Assembly (NCBI GenBank): GCA_018065005.1
Contig: JAGHUD010000033.1
Coordinates: forward strand, 1-64,000
DNA from: Candidatus Physcousia equi
GTDB taxonomy: Bacteria; Bacteroidota; Bacteroidia; Bacteroidales; Bacteroidaceae
Reading direction: 5' to 3'
DNA: 64,000 bases
Each line of letters starts with the position of its first letter. Positions within the stretch are counted from its first letter, which is position 1. The position numbers and the translations under genes are program-made. Under the pieces are notes generated by a model. That model saw only the letters and a program-made list of their open reading frames with translations. It was not told the DNA's origin and made no database searches. Shown piece after piece: positions 45,116 through 54,020 of this stretch.

Positions 45116-45988
45116 ATGGTAGTCTTCATCGAAAGCACGAGTGATGACGTACCCCGCCGACACAGAGTGCTGTTTGTTGAACTTATACCCTACGCCTACA
45201 CCAGCGCGTACCTTTTTAAGATAGAACACGGGGGTATTCTTGTCTTCTTCGTGCACGGCATTAAGATTATTGTGGCACTCCACACTGATGTAGGGGCTCC
45301 ATTTCACGCCTTTTTTGTCCAGTTCGACTTTGAGTCGGCTGCGCAGTATGTGGTCGTTCTCTGCTTCCTTGATGTCCTTCTCGGTGAGGGGATATCCATC
45401 TTTGAGTTCCTTCACTTCCGCGATCTCTCCCGTTTCGGCGTCCATCTGTTTCTCTATGTCGAAGCGATACTTTGTTTCGTCCACCTCTCTTTCACACTTA
45501 TGGGTGTATTGATAGCGTTCGCGTAGCGAGAAACGTATGGTGCGCCAGAGTTTGACGGTGCCTGTAACTTCAAAGTTTGCACGATGTCTCGATGCCCAGT
45601 AGGCCGGCGTTGTCTTGTAGCCATTCCAGATGGGGTTTCCGTCTTCGTCGAGTTTGAGCGTCCCATCGTTGCGTGTCTTGAAGTGGTCTTTGTATTCGGC
45701 AGCATATCGTATGCCCAGATAATTATAGGAGGCGCCGAACTTGACGTGTTTGCCCAATCTGTATCCGACATTAACGCCCGCCGAAAGTCGTCTCATACGT
45801 GAGGTATTATCCTCTGTGCGTATTTCCGTTTCCACGCCCACGCTCCATCCCATGGGGAGGTTTTTCTTGACACCGATTTCGGTCCACAAGCAGAAGTCAT
45901 CATCGTCATTGATGTCATCTGCCAGCACATGAAGCTGCGGTGCTATGAAACAGGCGAAAGCAATGGTGAGTCTTGTAATTTTTTTCAT
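45071..45988 (-). CDS. DUF2490 family outer-membrane protein
   Basis: A 305-residue protein with a signal peptide (cleaved near residue 23). Alternating beta strands have aromatic ends (FCLWTEIGVKKNLPMGWSVGVETEIRT, GASYNYLGIRY, SLRERYQYTH) and the C-terminus is GYEFEF, the terminal Phe expected of a barrel assembled by the BAM complex. DUF2490 proteins are predicted outer-membrane barrels of unknown role. It lies 41 nt after the DUF4956 gene on the same strand. Two extra copies of its last codons follow immediately downstream. Confidence 0.87.
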   Translation of the reverse strand: MKKITRLTIAFACFIAPQLHVLADDINDDDDFCLWTEIGVKKNLPMGWSVGVETEIRTEDNTSRMRRLSAGVNVGYRLGKHVKFGASYNYLGIRYAAEYKDHFKTRNDGTLKLDEDGNPIWNGYKTTPAYWASRHRANFEVTGTVKLWRTIRFSLRERYQYTHKCEREVDETKYRFDIEKQMDAETGEIAEVKELKDGYPLTEKDIKEAENDHILRSRLKVELDKKGVKWSPYISVECHNNLNAVHEEDKNTPVFYLKKVRAGVGVGYKFNKQHSVSAGYVITRAFDEDYHKRIHAISLGYEFEF

Positions 45989-46029
45989 AGTTGAAAAGTT
46001 AAGTTGGTGGGAGAGAGCGAACTCCTCTC

Positions 46030-46731
46030 TTACTTCATTCGAGGCAAGCGTGTCACATCTTCGATGCTGCTGCCCTGATCCATGGGCTCATCGTAGTAGA
46101 TGCGTATGATGGCGCTGTCTTTGAGGAAGTCGATGGTGCCCACTTCGATGCGCAGAATCTTGAGTCCCGTGCGCTTTTCGAGGTCAGCCTTCAGTTCGCC
46201 TCGCTTTTCAGGAGCGATGAGCGCCACATTGTCATACTTGATATATTTGGAGCAAGAGTCCGTGATGATTTTGCTTGATTCGAAAATCCATGCCAGGAAG
46301 ATGAAGAAAAGGTTGGCGAGCAAACAGCAGGTGATGTCGTCCCACTGAATTTTATCGAACATAGCGTTCACGACGCTGACGCTCACGAGCATGAAGAGGT
46401 AGGTCATCTCACGGATAGGAATAGCCTCCGTGCGGTAGCGTATGATGCCGAAGATGGCAAAGAGTCCGAGAGCGGCACCCGTCTTCATCTTGCTGCCCTC
46501 CATGAGGCTGACGAGCAAGAAGATGCTCATGGCCATGATGAGGAAGATGAAGAGATAGTCGCGACGCTTCGACTTAGGATAGTAGAAGAATCGTGCAATG
46601 ATGCCCACCACGGCAAAATTGACCATGAGTCGTACAATGAGTGAATAGAAGTGGTCCATGTTGCCCATTTCTATTCCGAGAAAAGTTACCAGATTAGGAG
46701 TAGCTTCTTCCAGGAAAGTGTATTCTTCCAT
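46030..46731 (-). CDS. DUF4956 family inner-membrane protein
   Basis: A 233-residue protein with four hydrophobic segments in the first 145 residues. The conserved phrase MKTGAALGLFAIFGIIRYRTEAIPIREMTYLF is diagnostic for DUF4956. A cytoplasmic alpha/beta domain follows (about 150-233, LKADLEKRTGLKILRIEVG). The family is repeatedly encoded beside VTC-domain proteins and CotH or beta-helix proteins. Its biochemical role is unknown, but a membrane partner or channel for the VTC-like enzyme is plausible. It lies 164 nt downstream of the VTC gene, separated by 21-nt repeats. Confidence 0.9.
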   Translation of the reverse strand: MEEYTFLEEATPNLVTFLGIEMGNMDHFYSLIVRLMVNFAVVGIIARFFYYPKSKRRDYLFIFLIMAMSIFLLVSLMEGSKMKTGAALGLFAIFGIIRYRTEAIPIREMTYLFMLVSVSVVNAMFDKIQWDDITCCLLANLFFIFLAWIFESSKIITDSCSKYIKYDNVALIAPEKRGELKADLEKRTGLKILRIEVGTIDFLKDSAIIRIYYDEPMDQGSSIEDVTRLPRMK

Positions 46732-46780
46732 AAAATAAAATGTATTGAGTTTTGATTATTAACAAAGGTTACCTCATTCT

Positions 46781-46838
46781 TGCATGCGCCGTTATTCTTC
46801 GTGCATGCGCCGTTGTTCTTCTTGCGTGCGCTTATTCC
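46781..46838. repeat. 21-nt tandem repeats between VTC and DUF4956 genes
   Basis: TGCATGCGCCGTTATTCTTC at 46781, the same with one change at 46802, and a shorter variant TGCGTGCGCTTATTCC at 46823 give about 2.7 copies at an exact 21-nt step. Confidence 0.8.
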
Positions 46839-46895
46839 ACGTCACTTGGATTACTTTGTCAGCGTGAATGGTCCATCGGGCAGGATGTGCTGTTT

Positions 46896-47696
46896 TTAGA
46901 GGGCAGTACTTCTCTCTGCTGATTCTTGTGCAGGCAGTTGGTGACCGATGAGTTTTCCTATTCTCTGCAGTTTCGGTTTGAAGAGATTTGCTTTGAGGGA
47001 GGGGTTGGTGATGACGCTTCCGATGCAGTACTTACTGAATCCACTTGGTTTGATGCGCAGTTCGCGCAAGATGTCGAGCACAGGACTAAACACATTGCCA
47101 TCGCGCTTGAGTTCGATGATCACCAACTGTCCGGTATGGGCATCCTGGTCGGTCTCATGGTTGTGGAATCGGACATCGAAGTCGATGGTCAGTCGTTCCG
47201 TCTTGCCGTAGTTGACGAGCGTGATGCGGTGGAAGTTGTTCTCCACGGTCTCCCTTATGTCGCCGTGTGTGAGGTTGACTCGTTCGAGCAAGAACTCGTC
47301 CGAGTCTTGTATTTGCCCCTGTCCTGGGACGTTGATACGTTTCTTCTTCGTTCTGCCGTGGTTATTTTTTGTCTTCACTTCGAGGAAGGTGTCGCCGCTG
47401 TCCATATAAGTTCTGACGCGCACCTTCTGTCGGGGCGACCGTCCGTTGTGGTGATCGAGGAAGAATTGATGCTCCTCCGTGTCCCAGTATATCGTTTTGT
47501 AGGCGGCTATTTTGCTTCCTGCATGGAACTGCGCATAGTATTTCCCTTGCGCCAGGCGAAGCAGTTCGGCAAGATGCTCCTTGTTGGTCACGAATTTCGT
47601 GTCCGTCCGGTTCATCAGTCGAATCTCCTTCATTAGGTCGAGCGTGATGGGCTCGAGCTGTTCCAAAAGTCTGCTTATACGGCTATCAATATCCAT
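46896..47696 (-). CDS. VTC-domain polyphosphate-polymerase-like protein
   Basis: A 266-residue cytoplasmic protein of the VTC/CYTH-type tunnel fold. The expected charged strands are visible: RTDTKFV, TIYWDT, KVRVRTYMDSGDTFLEVKTK and a basic loop GRTKKKR, then IDFDVRF and VIIELKRDG. In yeast Vtc4 such Arg/Lys/Glu strands polymerise ATP into polyphosphate. The bacterial homologues lie with DUF4956 and CotH or beta-helix genes and their product is not established. It is the first gene of the 43231-47696 cassette, with a near-canonical promoter upstream. Confidence 0.88.
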   Translation of the reverse strand: MDIDSRISRLLEQLEPITLDLMKEIRLMNRTDTKFVTNKEHLAELLRLAQGKYYAQFHAGSKIAAYKTIYWDTEEHQFFLDHHNGRSPRQKVRVRTYMDSGDTFLEVKTKNNHGRTKKKRINVPGQGQIQDSDEFLLERVNLTHGDIRETVENNFHRITLVNYGKTERLTIDFDVRFHNHETDQDAHTGQLVIIELKRDGNVFSPVLDILRELRIKPSGFSKYCIGSVITNPSLKANLFKPKLQRIGKLIGHQLPAQESAERSTAL

Positions 47697-47724
47697 TTAC
47701 GTGATTTTTTCGCACTTTTTCGCT

Positions 47725-47759
47725 GCAAATATACGGTTTTTTTTCCACTTTAGTACAAA
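47725..47759 (-). promoter_or_regulatory. Promoter of the VTC-DUF4956 cassette
   Basis: Minus strand TTTG (47756-47759), 22 nt, then TATATTTGC (47725-47733), 28 nt before the VTC start. Confidence 0.75.
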
Positions 47760-47786
47760 ATTCTTGCAGAAAAGAAAAATATTTTC

Positions 47787-47794
47787 TATTTTTG
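47787..47794 (+). promoter_or_regulatory. -7 box of frr
   Basis: TATTTTTG, with CTTG (one mismatch to TTTG) 20 nt upstream at 47763-47766. The leader to frr is about 150 nt. Confidence 0.6.
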
Positions 47795-47951
47795 TACAAA
47801 AAATTACTCGCTATCTGCCGTTTCAAAGCAGATTTTGCAACAAAAATAGCCATTTACATCTCACCTCATCTTGCCCCCGCCACATCGCCCCCCACCCGCT
47901 CTGGTGTGTGCAAGACCAAGAAACAACAAATAAACAAAACAGCAAACCTAT

Positions 47952-48512
47952 ATGATTGAAGTAAAAGAAGTCCTCGCAGCAGCAGAGGAGAAAATGGAAG
48001 AAGCCGTGATGTATCTTGAAGAGGCTTTGGCACACATCCGTGCCGGCAAAGCCAACGTGAAGATTCTCGATGGCGTTCGTGTTGAGAGTTACGGCAGCCT
48101 CGTCCCCCTGAACAACGTGGCAAGCATCACCACCCCAGATGCCCGCACCATAGCCATCAAGCCATGGGACAAGTCCATGTTCCGCCCCATTGAGAAGGCC
48201 ATCATGGACTCCAGTGTCGGCATCACGCCCGAGAACAATGGTGAGATCATCCGTTTGGGCATCCCCCCCTTGACCGAGGAGCGCCGCAAGGCACTTGCCA
48301 AGCAGTGCAAGGGCGAAGCCGAGCAAGCCAAGGTGAGCGTGCGCAATGCACGCCGCGACACCATCGACAAGCTCAAGAAAGCCATCAAGGACGGTCTGTC
48401 GGAAGACATGGAGAAGGATGCAGAGGAGAAGATGCAGAAGACCCACGACCGCTTCATCAAGCAGGTCGACGAGCTTTATGCAGCCAAGGAGAAAGAGATC
48501 ATGACCGTCTAA
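47952..48512 (+). CDS. frr: Ribosome recycling factor
   Basis: This 186-residue protein with EF-G splits post-termination ribosomes. Family features are the N-terminal three-helix bundle strand [23 protein letters not shown], then the beta domain ([30 protein letters not shown]) and the C-terminal helices ending [15 protein letters not shown]. Length is standard. In many bacteria frr follows pyrH directly, but here an envelope cassette on the opposite strand separates them. rsgA follows after 9 nt. Confidence 0.97.
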   Translation: MIEVKEVLAAAEEKMEEAVMYLEEALAHIRAGKANVKILDGVRVESYGSLVPLNNVASITTPDARTIAIKPWDKSMFRPIEKAIMDSSVGITPENNGEIIRLGIPPLTEERRKALAKQCKGEAEQAKVSVRNARRDTIDKLKKAIKDGLSEDMEKDAEEKMQKTHDRFIKQVDELYAAKEKEIMTV

Positions 48513-48521
48513 TCTCGTTTG

Positions 48522-49481
48522 ATGAAAGGACTTGTCATTCGCAACACAGGCAGTTGGTACACCGTCCAGGCGGACGATGGCCAGCTGCTTGATTGTAAGG
48601 TGAAAGGCAACTTTCGCCTCAAGGGAATACGCAGCACCAACCCCGTAGCCGTGGGCGACCGCGTAAGCGTCATCCCGCAAGCCGACCAGGCTGGCGGTCA
48701 TGGTGGTGAGGGTGCGGTGAACCGTGCCGGCCTCATCACTGACATTGAAGAGCGCCGCAACTACGTCATCCGCAAGGCCTCCAACCTCTCCAAGCAAAGC
48801 CACATCATCGCCTCCAACGTCGACATGGCGCTGCTCGTCGTCACGCTCGCCCACCCTGCCACGAGCACCATCTTCATCGACCGTTTTCTCGCCTCTACCG
48901 AAGCATACCGTGTGCCCGTCACATTATTATTTAATAAGGTGGACCTCCTCGATGCCGACGATGTCCGTCTGCTTGACGCCGTCTGCTCGCTTTATGAGTC
49001 GCTCGGCTATCCCTGTCTGCGCCTCTCTGCCCACACGGGCGAAGGCATCGACCGCTTGCTGCAGCACATCTCGGGCAAGACCTGCTTGCTGAGCGGCAAC
49101 AGTGGTGTGGGCAAGTCGACGCTCCTCAACCGGCTCGTGCCCGAAGCCAAGGCGCGCACTGCCGAGCTCTCGGCGGCCCACGACACGGGGCAGCACACCA
49201 CCACCTTCAGCCAATTGTATTGGGTGGGCGACGGTGGCGCACTCATCGACACACCGGGCATCAAGGGTTTCGGCACCTTCGACATGGAGCGAAGCGAGGT
49301 GAGCCACTATTTTCGTGAAATCTTTGAGACGGGGCGCAACTGCCGCTACGGCGACTGCACCCACACCCACGAACCCGGCTGCGCCGTGCTTGCCGCACTC
49401 GACGAGCACCGCATCGCCACCTCCCGCTATCAGTCCTACCTCTCCATCCTCGACGACAAGGACGCCGACAGATACCGTTAG
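48522..49481 (+). CDS. rsgA: Ribosome small-subunit-dependent GTPase A
   Basis: A 319-residue circularly permuted GTPase that checks late 30S maturation. An N-terminal OB fold is followed by G4 (LLFNKVDLL), then G1 (LLSGNSGVGKSTLLN) and G3 (LIDTPGIKGFG), in the permuted order. A C-terminal zinc knuckle has NCRYGDCTHTHEPGC. The ATG at 48522 is preferred to the TTG immediately before it. It lies 9 nt after frr, so the two are co-transcribed. It converges on the PagL-like gene with a 33-nt gap. Confidence 0.95.
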   Translation: MKGLVIRNTGSWYTVQADDGQLLDCKVKGNFRLKGIRSTNPVAVGDRVSVIPQADQAGGHGGEGAVNRAGLITDIEERRNYVIRKASNLSKQSHIIASNVDMALLVVTLAHPATSTIFIDRFLASTEAYRVPVTLLFNKVDLLDADDVRLLDAVCSLYESLGYPCLRLSAHTGEGIDRLLQHISGKTCLLSGNSGVGKSTLLNRLVPEAKARTAELSAAHDTGQHTTTFSQLYWVGDGGALIDTPGIKGFGTFDMERSEVSHYFREIFETGRNCRYGDCTHTHEPGCAVLAALDEHRIATSRYQSYLSILDDKDADRYR

Positions 49482-49514
49482 CACCCAGCGCTTGAGCCTG
49501 CGCCAGGTTGTGCC

Positions 49515-50816
49515 TCACTTGCCTATCGCATAACCCAATGCAAACTGGAAACAGTCTGCGGTGAATGCCCTTGCTCGGATGTTATAGCCCAGATACAAGC
49601 GCCGTTTGTCCACTGGCAAATAGTAGCGAATGCCTGCCGTCTCATAGATGGGCAGGATGTGGTCGTTGTCGTGTTGTGGTTCTTTTTTCAGATAGCATCC
49701 GATAGACACGTTCACACCGATGTTCTTATAGAAAGCCTCATGCTGCATGCGGATGCTGCACCCATGCGGCGAGGCATATTTTGTGTCCAATCCACGCAGG
49801 TTTTCCCAGTATTGGATGTCGCCCCCAATAGGCGCATAGATATATTCGAAGCCGATGCCTGAAGCGAACTTAGGACTGTAGCGATACATCCATGCCACAT
49901 TGACGGTCGCACAGGAGTGCAGCGCATACCTTCCGCTGCGGTAGCGGGGGTCGTCGGGATGGCGATGGAAGAAGTTGTACTGATGCTCTGCATTGAGCAC
50001 GCGCGGCAGCCAAGCCACATTGACGTCGGCATAGAAGTGTTTCTTGTGGTTGCGCTTCAGACTATCCTTTATTTCTTTTATGCGAGGCGAGCAGGAGCGC
50101 ATCCCGCGTTCGTCGAACGAGTAGATGAGCTGTGCGCCCGCCTCAAAACTGTTGATGCCCAGGTTGGGCATGTCGAGTCTGCCATTGCTGAAGTGGTGCA
50201 TCTCTGCCACCAGTCCGAGTTGCCAGTGGTCCAGGAGTCTTATTTTGCCATAGAAACCCAGTCCGACGAAGATGGAAAGAGGCGCACCGATGAGCTCGTT
50301 CTCCGGATTGTCGGGATAGGAATAGGGGCGCGTACTGAAGCCTATGCCCTGACTCATGCGATAGCCGAACTCAGCTCTCTTGCCATAGGCGAGCGGGCGC
50401 GACACAGCGCCGTAGGGCACTATCATCTGTCCGGCATCAGAGGGCTTGCGCCCTGGGAACCGTGTGTTGGGTCCCGTATTGTGCAGTGCCACGCCGGCGT
50501 AGTCCATGACCAGAACACCCGTTTCTATGGTGGGGAGGCCAAAGAGGATGTCGCTCTCGTTGGCTTGCTCGGCATTGCCCTTCCACCCGATGGCAGCCAA
50601 TCCGCCGAAGGTCATCTTCTTGCCCGTGGTGAGGGCAGAAACATACTCGCTATGGGGATAGAGATAGCCGCAGAGCGCGCCCGCACTCAGTTGCAGACGA
50701 TAGCGGGCACTGTCTGCCTGAGCCTGCATCCGCTGGGGGTGCAGGCAGACAAGGCACAGCAGGCAGACAAGACTTATCTGCCTGAGCGTCATGAGTTGTC
50801 TTCGTGTGTGCGCCAT
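49515..50816 (-). CDS. PagL-like lipid A deacylase / acyloxyacyl hydrolase family outer-membrane protein
   Basis: A 433-residue exported beta-barrel protein. The signal peptide (about 1-33) allows a start at 50816 or at the ATG at 50792. The PagL active-site pattern His-x-Ser-Asn appears as HHFSNGRLDMPNLGIN at 207-222. The strands before it (GFYGKIRLLDHWQLGLVAEM) fit a barrel. PagL removes a 3-O acyl chain from lipid A in the outer membrane. This protein is about twice the size of PagL, with an extra C-terminal barrel-like part, as in Bacteroidetes members, so the exact substrate is uncertain. Confidence 0.82.
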   Translation of the reverse strand: MAHTRRQLMTLRQISLVCLLCLVCLHPQRMQAQADSARYRLQLSAGALCGYLYPHSEYVSALTTGKKMTFGGLAAIGWKGNAEQANESDILFGLPTIETGVLVMDYAGVALHNTGPNTRFPGRKPSDAGQMIVPYGAVSRPLAYGKRAEFGYRMSQGIGFSTRPYSYPDNPENELIGAPLSIFVGLGFYGKIRLLDHWQLGLVAEMHHFSNGRLDMPNLGINSFEAGAQLIYSFDERGMRSCSPRIKEIKDSLKRNHKKHFYADVNVAWLPRVLNAEHQYNFFHRHPDDPRYRSGRYALHSCATVNVAWMYRYSPKFASGIGFEYIYAPIGGDIQYWENLRGLDTKYASPHGCSIRMQHEAFYKNIGVNVSIGCYLKKEPQHDNDHILPIYETAGIRYYLPVDKRRLYLGYNIRARAFTADCFQFALGYAIGK

Positions 50817-50879
50817 CCGTGTCTGTTGCGAGTCATCTAAGAGAGAGAGAGGTCTGTATCCTTGCCCAGCCGCCCGGCA

Positions 50880-52115
50880 TCAAGCCGGATTAGCCAGCAA
50901 GGTGCAGATGCCCACAATGGTCTTCACCGCCTTCTCCATGCTTTGTATGGGCACGAACTCATGCGGACCGTGGAAGTTCAGTCCGCCGGCAAAGATGTTG
51001 GGACAGGGCAATCCCATGAAGCTCAGCTGCGCACCGTCCGTGCCGCCGCGTATGGGCACCACCGTGCAGAAGCCGCACGCCTCCTCGATGGCACGTTTGG
51101 CAATGCCGGTGATGTGGGGCTTGTCTTGCAGTTGGCAGAGCATATTGCGATACTGGTCGTGCAGTTCCACGGTCACGGTGCCCTGCCCATAGATAGCATT
51201 GAGCCGTTCGGCATTGTCGAGCAGCACCTGCTTGCGCATGTTGAAGAGCCCGCTGTTGTGGTCGCGTATGATGTAATGTAGCTGCGCCTTCTCCACTCCG
51301 CCGCTGATGCCCGTGAGGTGGAAGAAGCCCTCGTAGCCGGTGGTCTTCTCGGGGCGCTCGTTTTCGGGCATCATCATGGCAAATTGGCTTGCCACCAGCG
51401 CTGCATTCACCATCTTGTCCTTGGCATAGCCGGGGTGCACGCTGCGCCCCGTCACATTGATTTGGGCTGCGGCGGCGTTGAAATTCTCATATTCCAGTTC
51501 GCCCACCTCGCTGCCATCCATCGTATACGCCCAGTCGCAGCCGAAGAGCTCCACGTTGAAGAGGTGTGCACCCTTGCCGATTTCCTCGTCGGGGTTGAAC
51601 GCCACACGGATGCGCCCATGCTCGAGTTCGGGGTGCGCCTGCAGGTAGGTCATGGCGGTGATGATCTCGGCAATGCCCGCCTTGTCGTCAGCCCCGAGCA
51701 GTGTGTGCCCGTCGGTGACGATGAGGTCTTCGCCCACATGCTGCAGGAGTTCGGGGAAGCGCTTCACGCTGGTCACGATGCCCGCTTCGGGGTCGAGCAC
51801 GATGTCTGAGCCGTCATAGTGCTCCACGATGCGCGGCTTGACGTTCGCTCCGCTGCAATCGGGCGCGGTGTCCATGTGGGCAATGAAGCCTATGGTGGGC
51901 AAGGGGCGCTGCGTGTTGGCGGGCAGTGTGGCATAGAGGTAGCCGTGCTCGTCGAGCACCACGTCGGTGAGTCCGAGTGTCTCCAGTTCTTCTTTGAGGT
52001 GGCGCGCCAGCGTCCACTGTTTGTCGCTGCTGGGGCATTGCGCTTCATTCTCTTCGCTCGACTGCGTGTCGAATTGCACGTATCTGAGGAATCTCTCTGT
52101 CAATTCTGTTTTCAT
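50880..52115 (-). CDS. pepT: Peptidase T (tripeptide aminopeptidase)
   Basis: A 411-residue cytoplasmic dizinc M20 aminopeptidase that removes the N-terminal residue of tripeptides. The metal-site segments are [34 protein letters not shown] and, near the C-terminus, [29 protein letters not shown] is also diagnostic. [13 protein letters not shown] at 52115 is the family start. The frame continues to 52199, but across the -7 box. Length is typical. Confidence 0.96.
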   Translation of the reverse strand: MKTELTERFLRYVQFDTQSSEENEAQCPSSDKQWTLARHLKEELETLGLTDVVLDEHGYLYATLPANTQRPLPTIGFIAHMDTAPDCSGANVKPRIVEHYDGSDIVLDPEAGIVTSVKRFPELLQHVGEDLIVTDGHTLLGADDKAGIAEIITAMTYLQAHPELEHGRIRVAFNPDEEIGKGAHLFNVELFGCDWAYTMDGSEVGELEYENFNAAAAQINVTGRSVHPGYAKDKMVNAALVASQFAMMMPENERPEKTTGYEGFFHLTGISGGVEKAQLHYIIRDHNSGLFNMRKQVLLDNAERLNAIYGQGTVTVELHDQYRNMLCQLQDKPHITGIAKRAIEEACGFCTVVPIRGGTDGAQLSFMGLPCPNIFAGGLNFHGPHEFVPIQSMEKAVKTIVGICTLLANPA

Positions 52116-52146
52116 GCGTGGTTGTTTTTTTAAATGTTTTTCTGCA

Positions 52147-52154
52147 CAAAGATA
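52147..52154 (-). promoter_or_regulatory. -7 box of pepT
   Basis: TATCTTTG on the minus strand, about 31 nt before the start codon. The -33 element is not clear. Confidence 0.65.
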
Positions 52155-52203
52155 GTCATTCCGAACGAAAAAAGCTTTCTTTTGTGCAAGAAATGACAAA
52201 AAA

Positions 52204-52236
52204 ATTGCGCATTTCCGGCAAAACAGCTATCTTTGC
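52204..52236 (+). promoter_or_regulatory. Promoter of the GH125 gene
   Basis: ATTG (52204-52207, one mismatch to TTTG), 20 nt, then TATCTTTGC (52228-52236). It is divergent from the pepT promoter. Confidence 0.75.
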
Positions 52237-52306
52237 CCTCTAACCAGCCCGCCCGAAGCATCGGGCAACACCCGCATCACGAACCCCATAACGCGACATT
52301 AAGATT

Positions 52307-53698
52307 ATGAATTGGACGACACCCATCCTGGCAGTCAGCCTCATGCTGGCAAGCTCAGCTGCAGCCCACCATCGCCCCGAACGCGCCAAGCGCCTCTTCC
52401 ACTCCGATGCCGTGGAACAGCAAATCCAGCAGGTCAGTGCTCAGCTCACCAACAAGAAGCTGAGGGAGATGTTCATCAACTGCTACCCCAACACCATCGA
52501 CACCACCGTACACTTTGAAGAGGACAGCTTAGGCAACCCCGACACCTTTGTCTACACGGGCGACATACACGCCATGTGGCTGCGCGACAGCGGAGCGCAG
52601 GTCTACCCCTACGTGCGGCTCGCCGGGCGCGACGAGGCGCTGCGCCGCATGCTCGCTGGCGTCATACTCCGACAATGGAAGTGCATCAACTGCGACCCCT
52701 ATGCCAACGCCTTCAACCGCCAACCGAACCCCAACGGCGAGTGGATGAAGGACACGGGCATGCATCCCGAACTTCACGAGCGCAAGTGGGAGATCGACTC
52801 ACACTGCTACCCCATACGCCTTGCCTATGAATACTGGAAGACGACGGGCGACACTTCGGTCTTTGCCGACGAATGGCTGCACGCCATACAGCACACACTC
52901 ACCACCTTCCGCGAGCAGCAACGCAGGACCGACAAGGGGCCCTACCGCTTCCTGCGCGTCTGCGACCGTGCCTTCGACATGATGAGCAACGGAGGATGGG
53001 GCGCGCCAGTCAAGCCCTGCGGACTCATTGCCAGCGGTTTCCGACCGAGCGACGATGCCACCACCTTCCTCTTCCTCGTGCCCAGCAACTTCATGGCGGT
53101 GACCAGCCTGCGCAAGGCGGCTGAGGTGCTCACCGCCGTGAACCACCGCACCGACCTGGCTGCACAGTGCACCGCCCTTGCCGACGAGGTCTATGCTGCC
53201 TTGCAGAAGCATGCCGTCTGCCAGCACCCCGAGTTTGGCACGGTCTATGCCTACGAGGTGGACGGCTTCGGCAACCACCTCTTCATGGACGATGCCAACG
53301 TGCCGAGCCTCCTGGCTATGCCCTATCTGGGCGATGTGGCGGTGGACGACAGCATCTATCAGAACACGCGACGCCTCGTCTGGAGCGAGAGCAACCCCTA
53401 CTTCTTCCGGGGTGAAGCGGGCGAGGGCATTGGCGGTCCGCACATCAGCTACGACTACGTCTGGCCCATGAGCATCATGATGCGCGCCTTCACCAGCCAG
53501 GACGACGAGGAGATACGATGGTGCATCGCCACGCTCATCCAGACGGATGCCGACACGGGCTTCATGCACGAGTCCTTCCACAAGGACGATGCCTCGAAGT
53601 TCACTCGCAAGTGGTTCGCTTGGGCCAACACGCTCTTCGGCGAACTCATCATCGACCTCATCGACCGCGGCAAACTGGACCTCCTGAACAGCCTTTGA
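52307..53698 (+). CDS. GH125 exo-alpha-1,6-mannosidase
   Basis: The 463-residue protein has an N-terminal signal peptide (ASSAAA region), so it is probably periplasmic. GH125 features are TGDIHAMWLRDSGAQVYPY, WMKDTGMHPELHERKWEIDS, GFRPSDDATTF at 244-254 (general acid region) and MHESFHKDD (Glu422, proposed base). The family removes non-reducing alpha-1,6-linked mannose from N-glycan cores and yeast mannan by inversion. It is the first of several mannose- and galactose-related genes to the end of the window. A strong terminator follows at 53847. Confidence 0.94.
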   Translation: MNWTTPILAVSLMLASSAAAHHRPERAKRLFHSDAVEQQIQQVSAQLTNKKLREMFINCYPNTIDTTVHFEEDSLGNPDTFVYTGDIHAMWLRDSGAQVYPYVRLAGRDEALRRMLAGVILRQWKCINCDPYANAFNRQPNPNGEWMKDTGMHPELHERKWEIDSHCYPIRLAYEYWKTTGDTSVFADEWLHAIQHTLTTFREQQRRTDKGPYRFLRVCDRAFDMMSNGGWGAPVKPCGLIASGFRPSDDATTFLFLVPSNFMAVTSLRKAAEVLTAVNHRTDLAAQCTALADEVYAALQKHAVCQHPEFGTVYAYEVDGFGNHLFMDDANVPSLLAMPYLGDVAVDDSIYQNTRRLVWSESNPYFFRGEAGEGIGGPHISYDYVWPMSIMMRAFTSQDDEEIRWCIATLIQTDADTGFMHESFHKDDASKFTRKWFAWANTLFGELIIDLIDRGKLDLLNSL

Positions 53699-53846
53699 TC
53701 GGGTGGGACTGAACGCTTCCCTTCTCTTGTTTCCTCACACCGTGGGCAAGGTGCAGGGCTGACGGCAGCCGGTCGGCAGCGATGCCGAAGAGAAGAGGGT
53801 TTGTCCGTATTTTTTACTTCCCGTCAGCATGCCTTTGCTGCGCTCT

Positions 53847-53901
53847 ACATCCCCCAAAGGTGGCACTTCTCTCTCCCTGTCACCCTTGGGGGATGTCTTT
53901 T
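53847..53901 (+). terminator. Intrinsic terminator after GH125
   Basis: ACATCCCCCAAAGGTG (53847-53862) pairs with CACCCTTGGGGGATGT (53881-53896) with one mismatch, and CTTTTT follows. Confidence 0.88.
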
Positions 53902-54020
53902 TCTACGCCTCATTTTGGCATTTCTCCTCCTCCTCTGCTGCCCCACCTACTCCCTTTCGTTTTGCATTGATTTTCAGCCTGCTGCGGAGCGCCGATTTTT
54001 TCTTGCTCCGGACGCCGATT

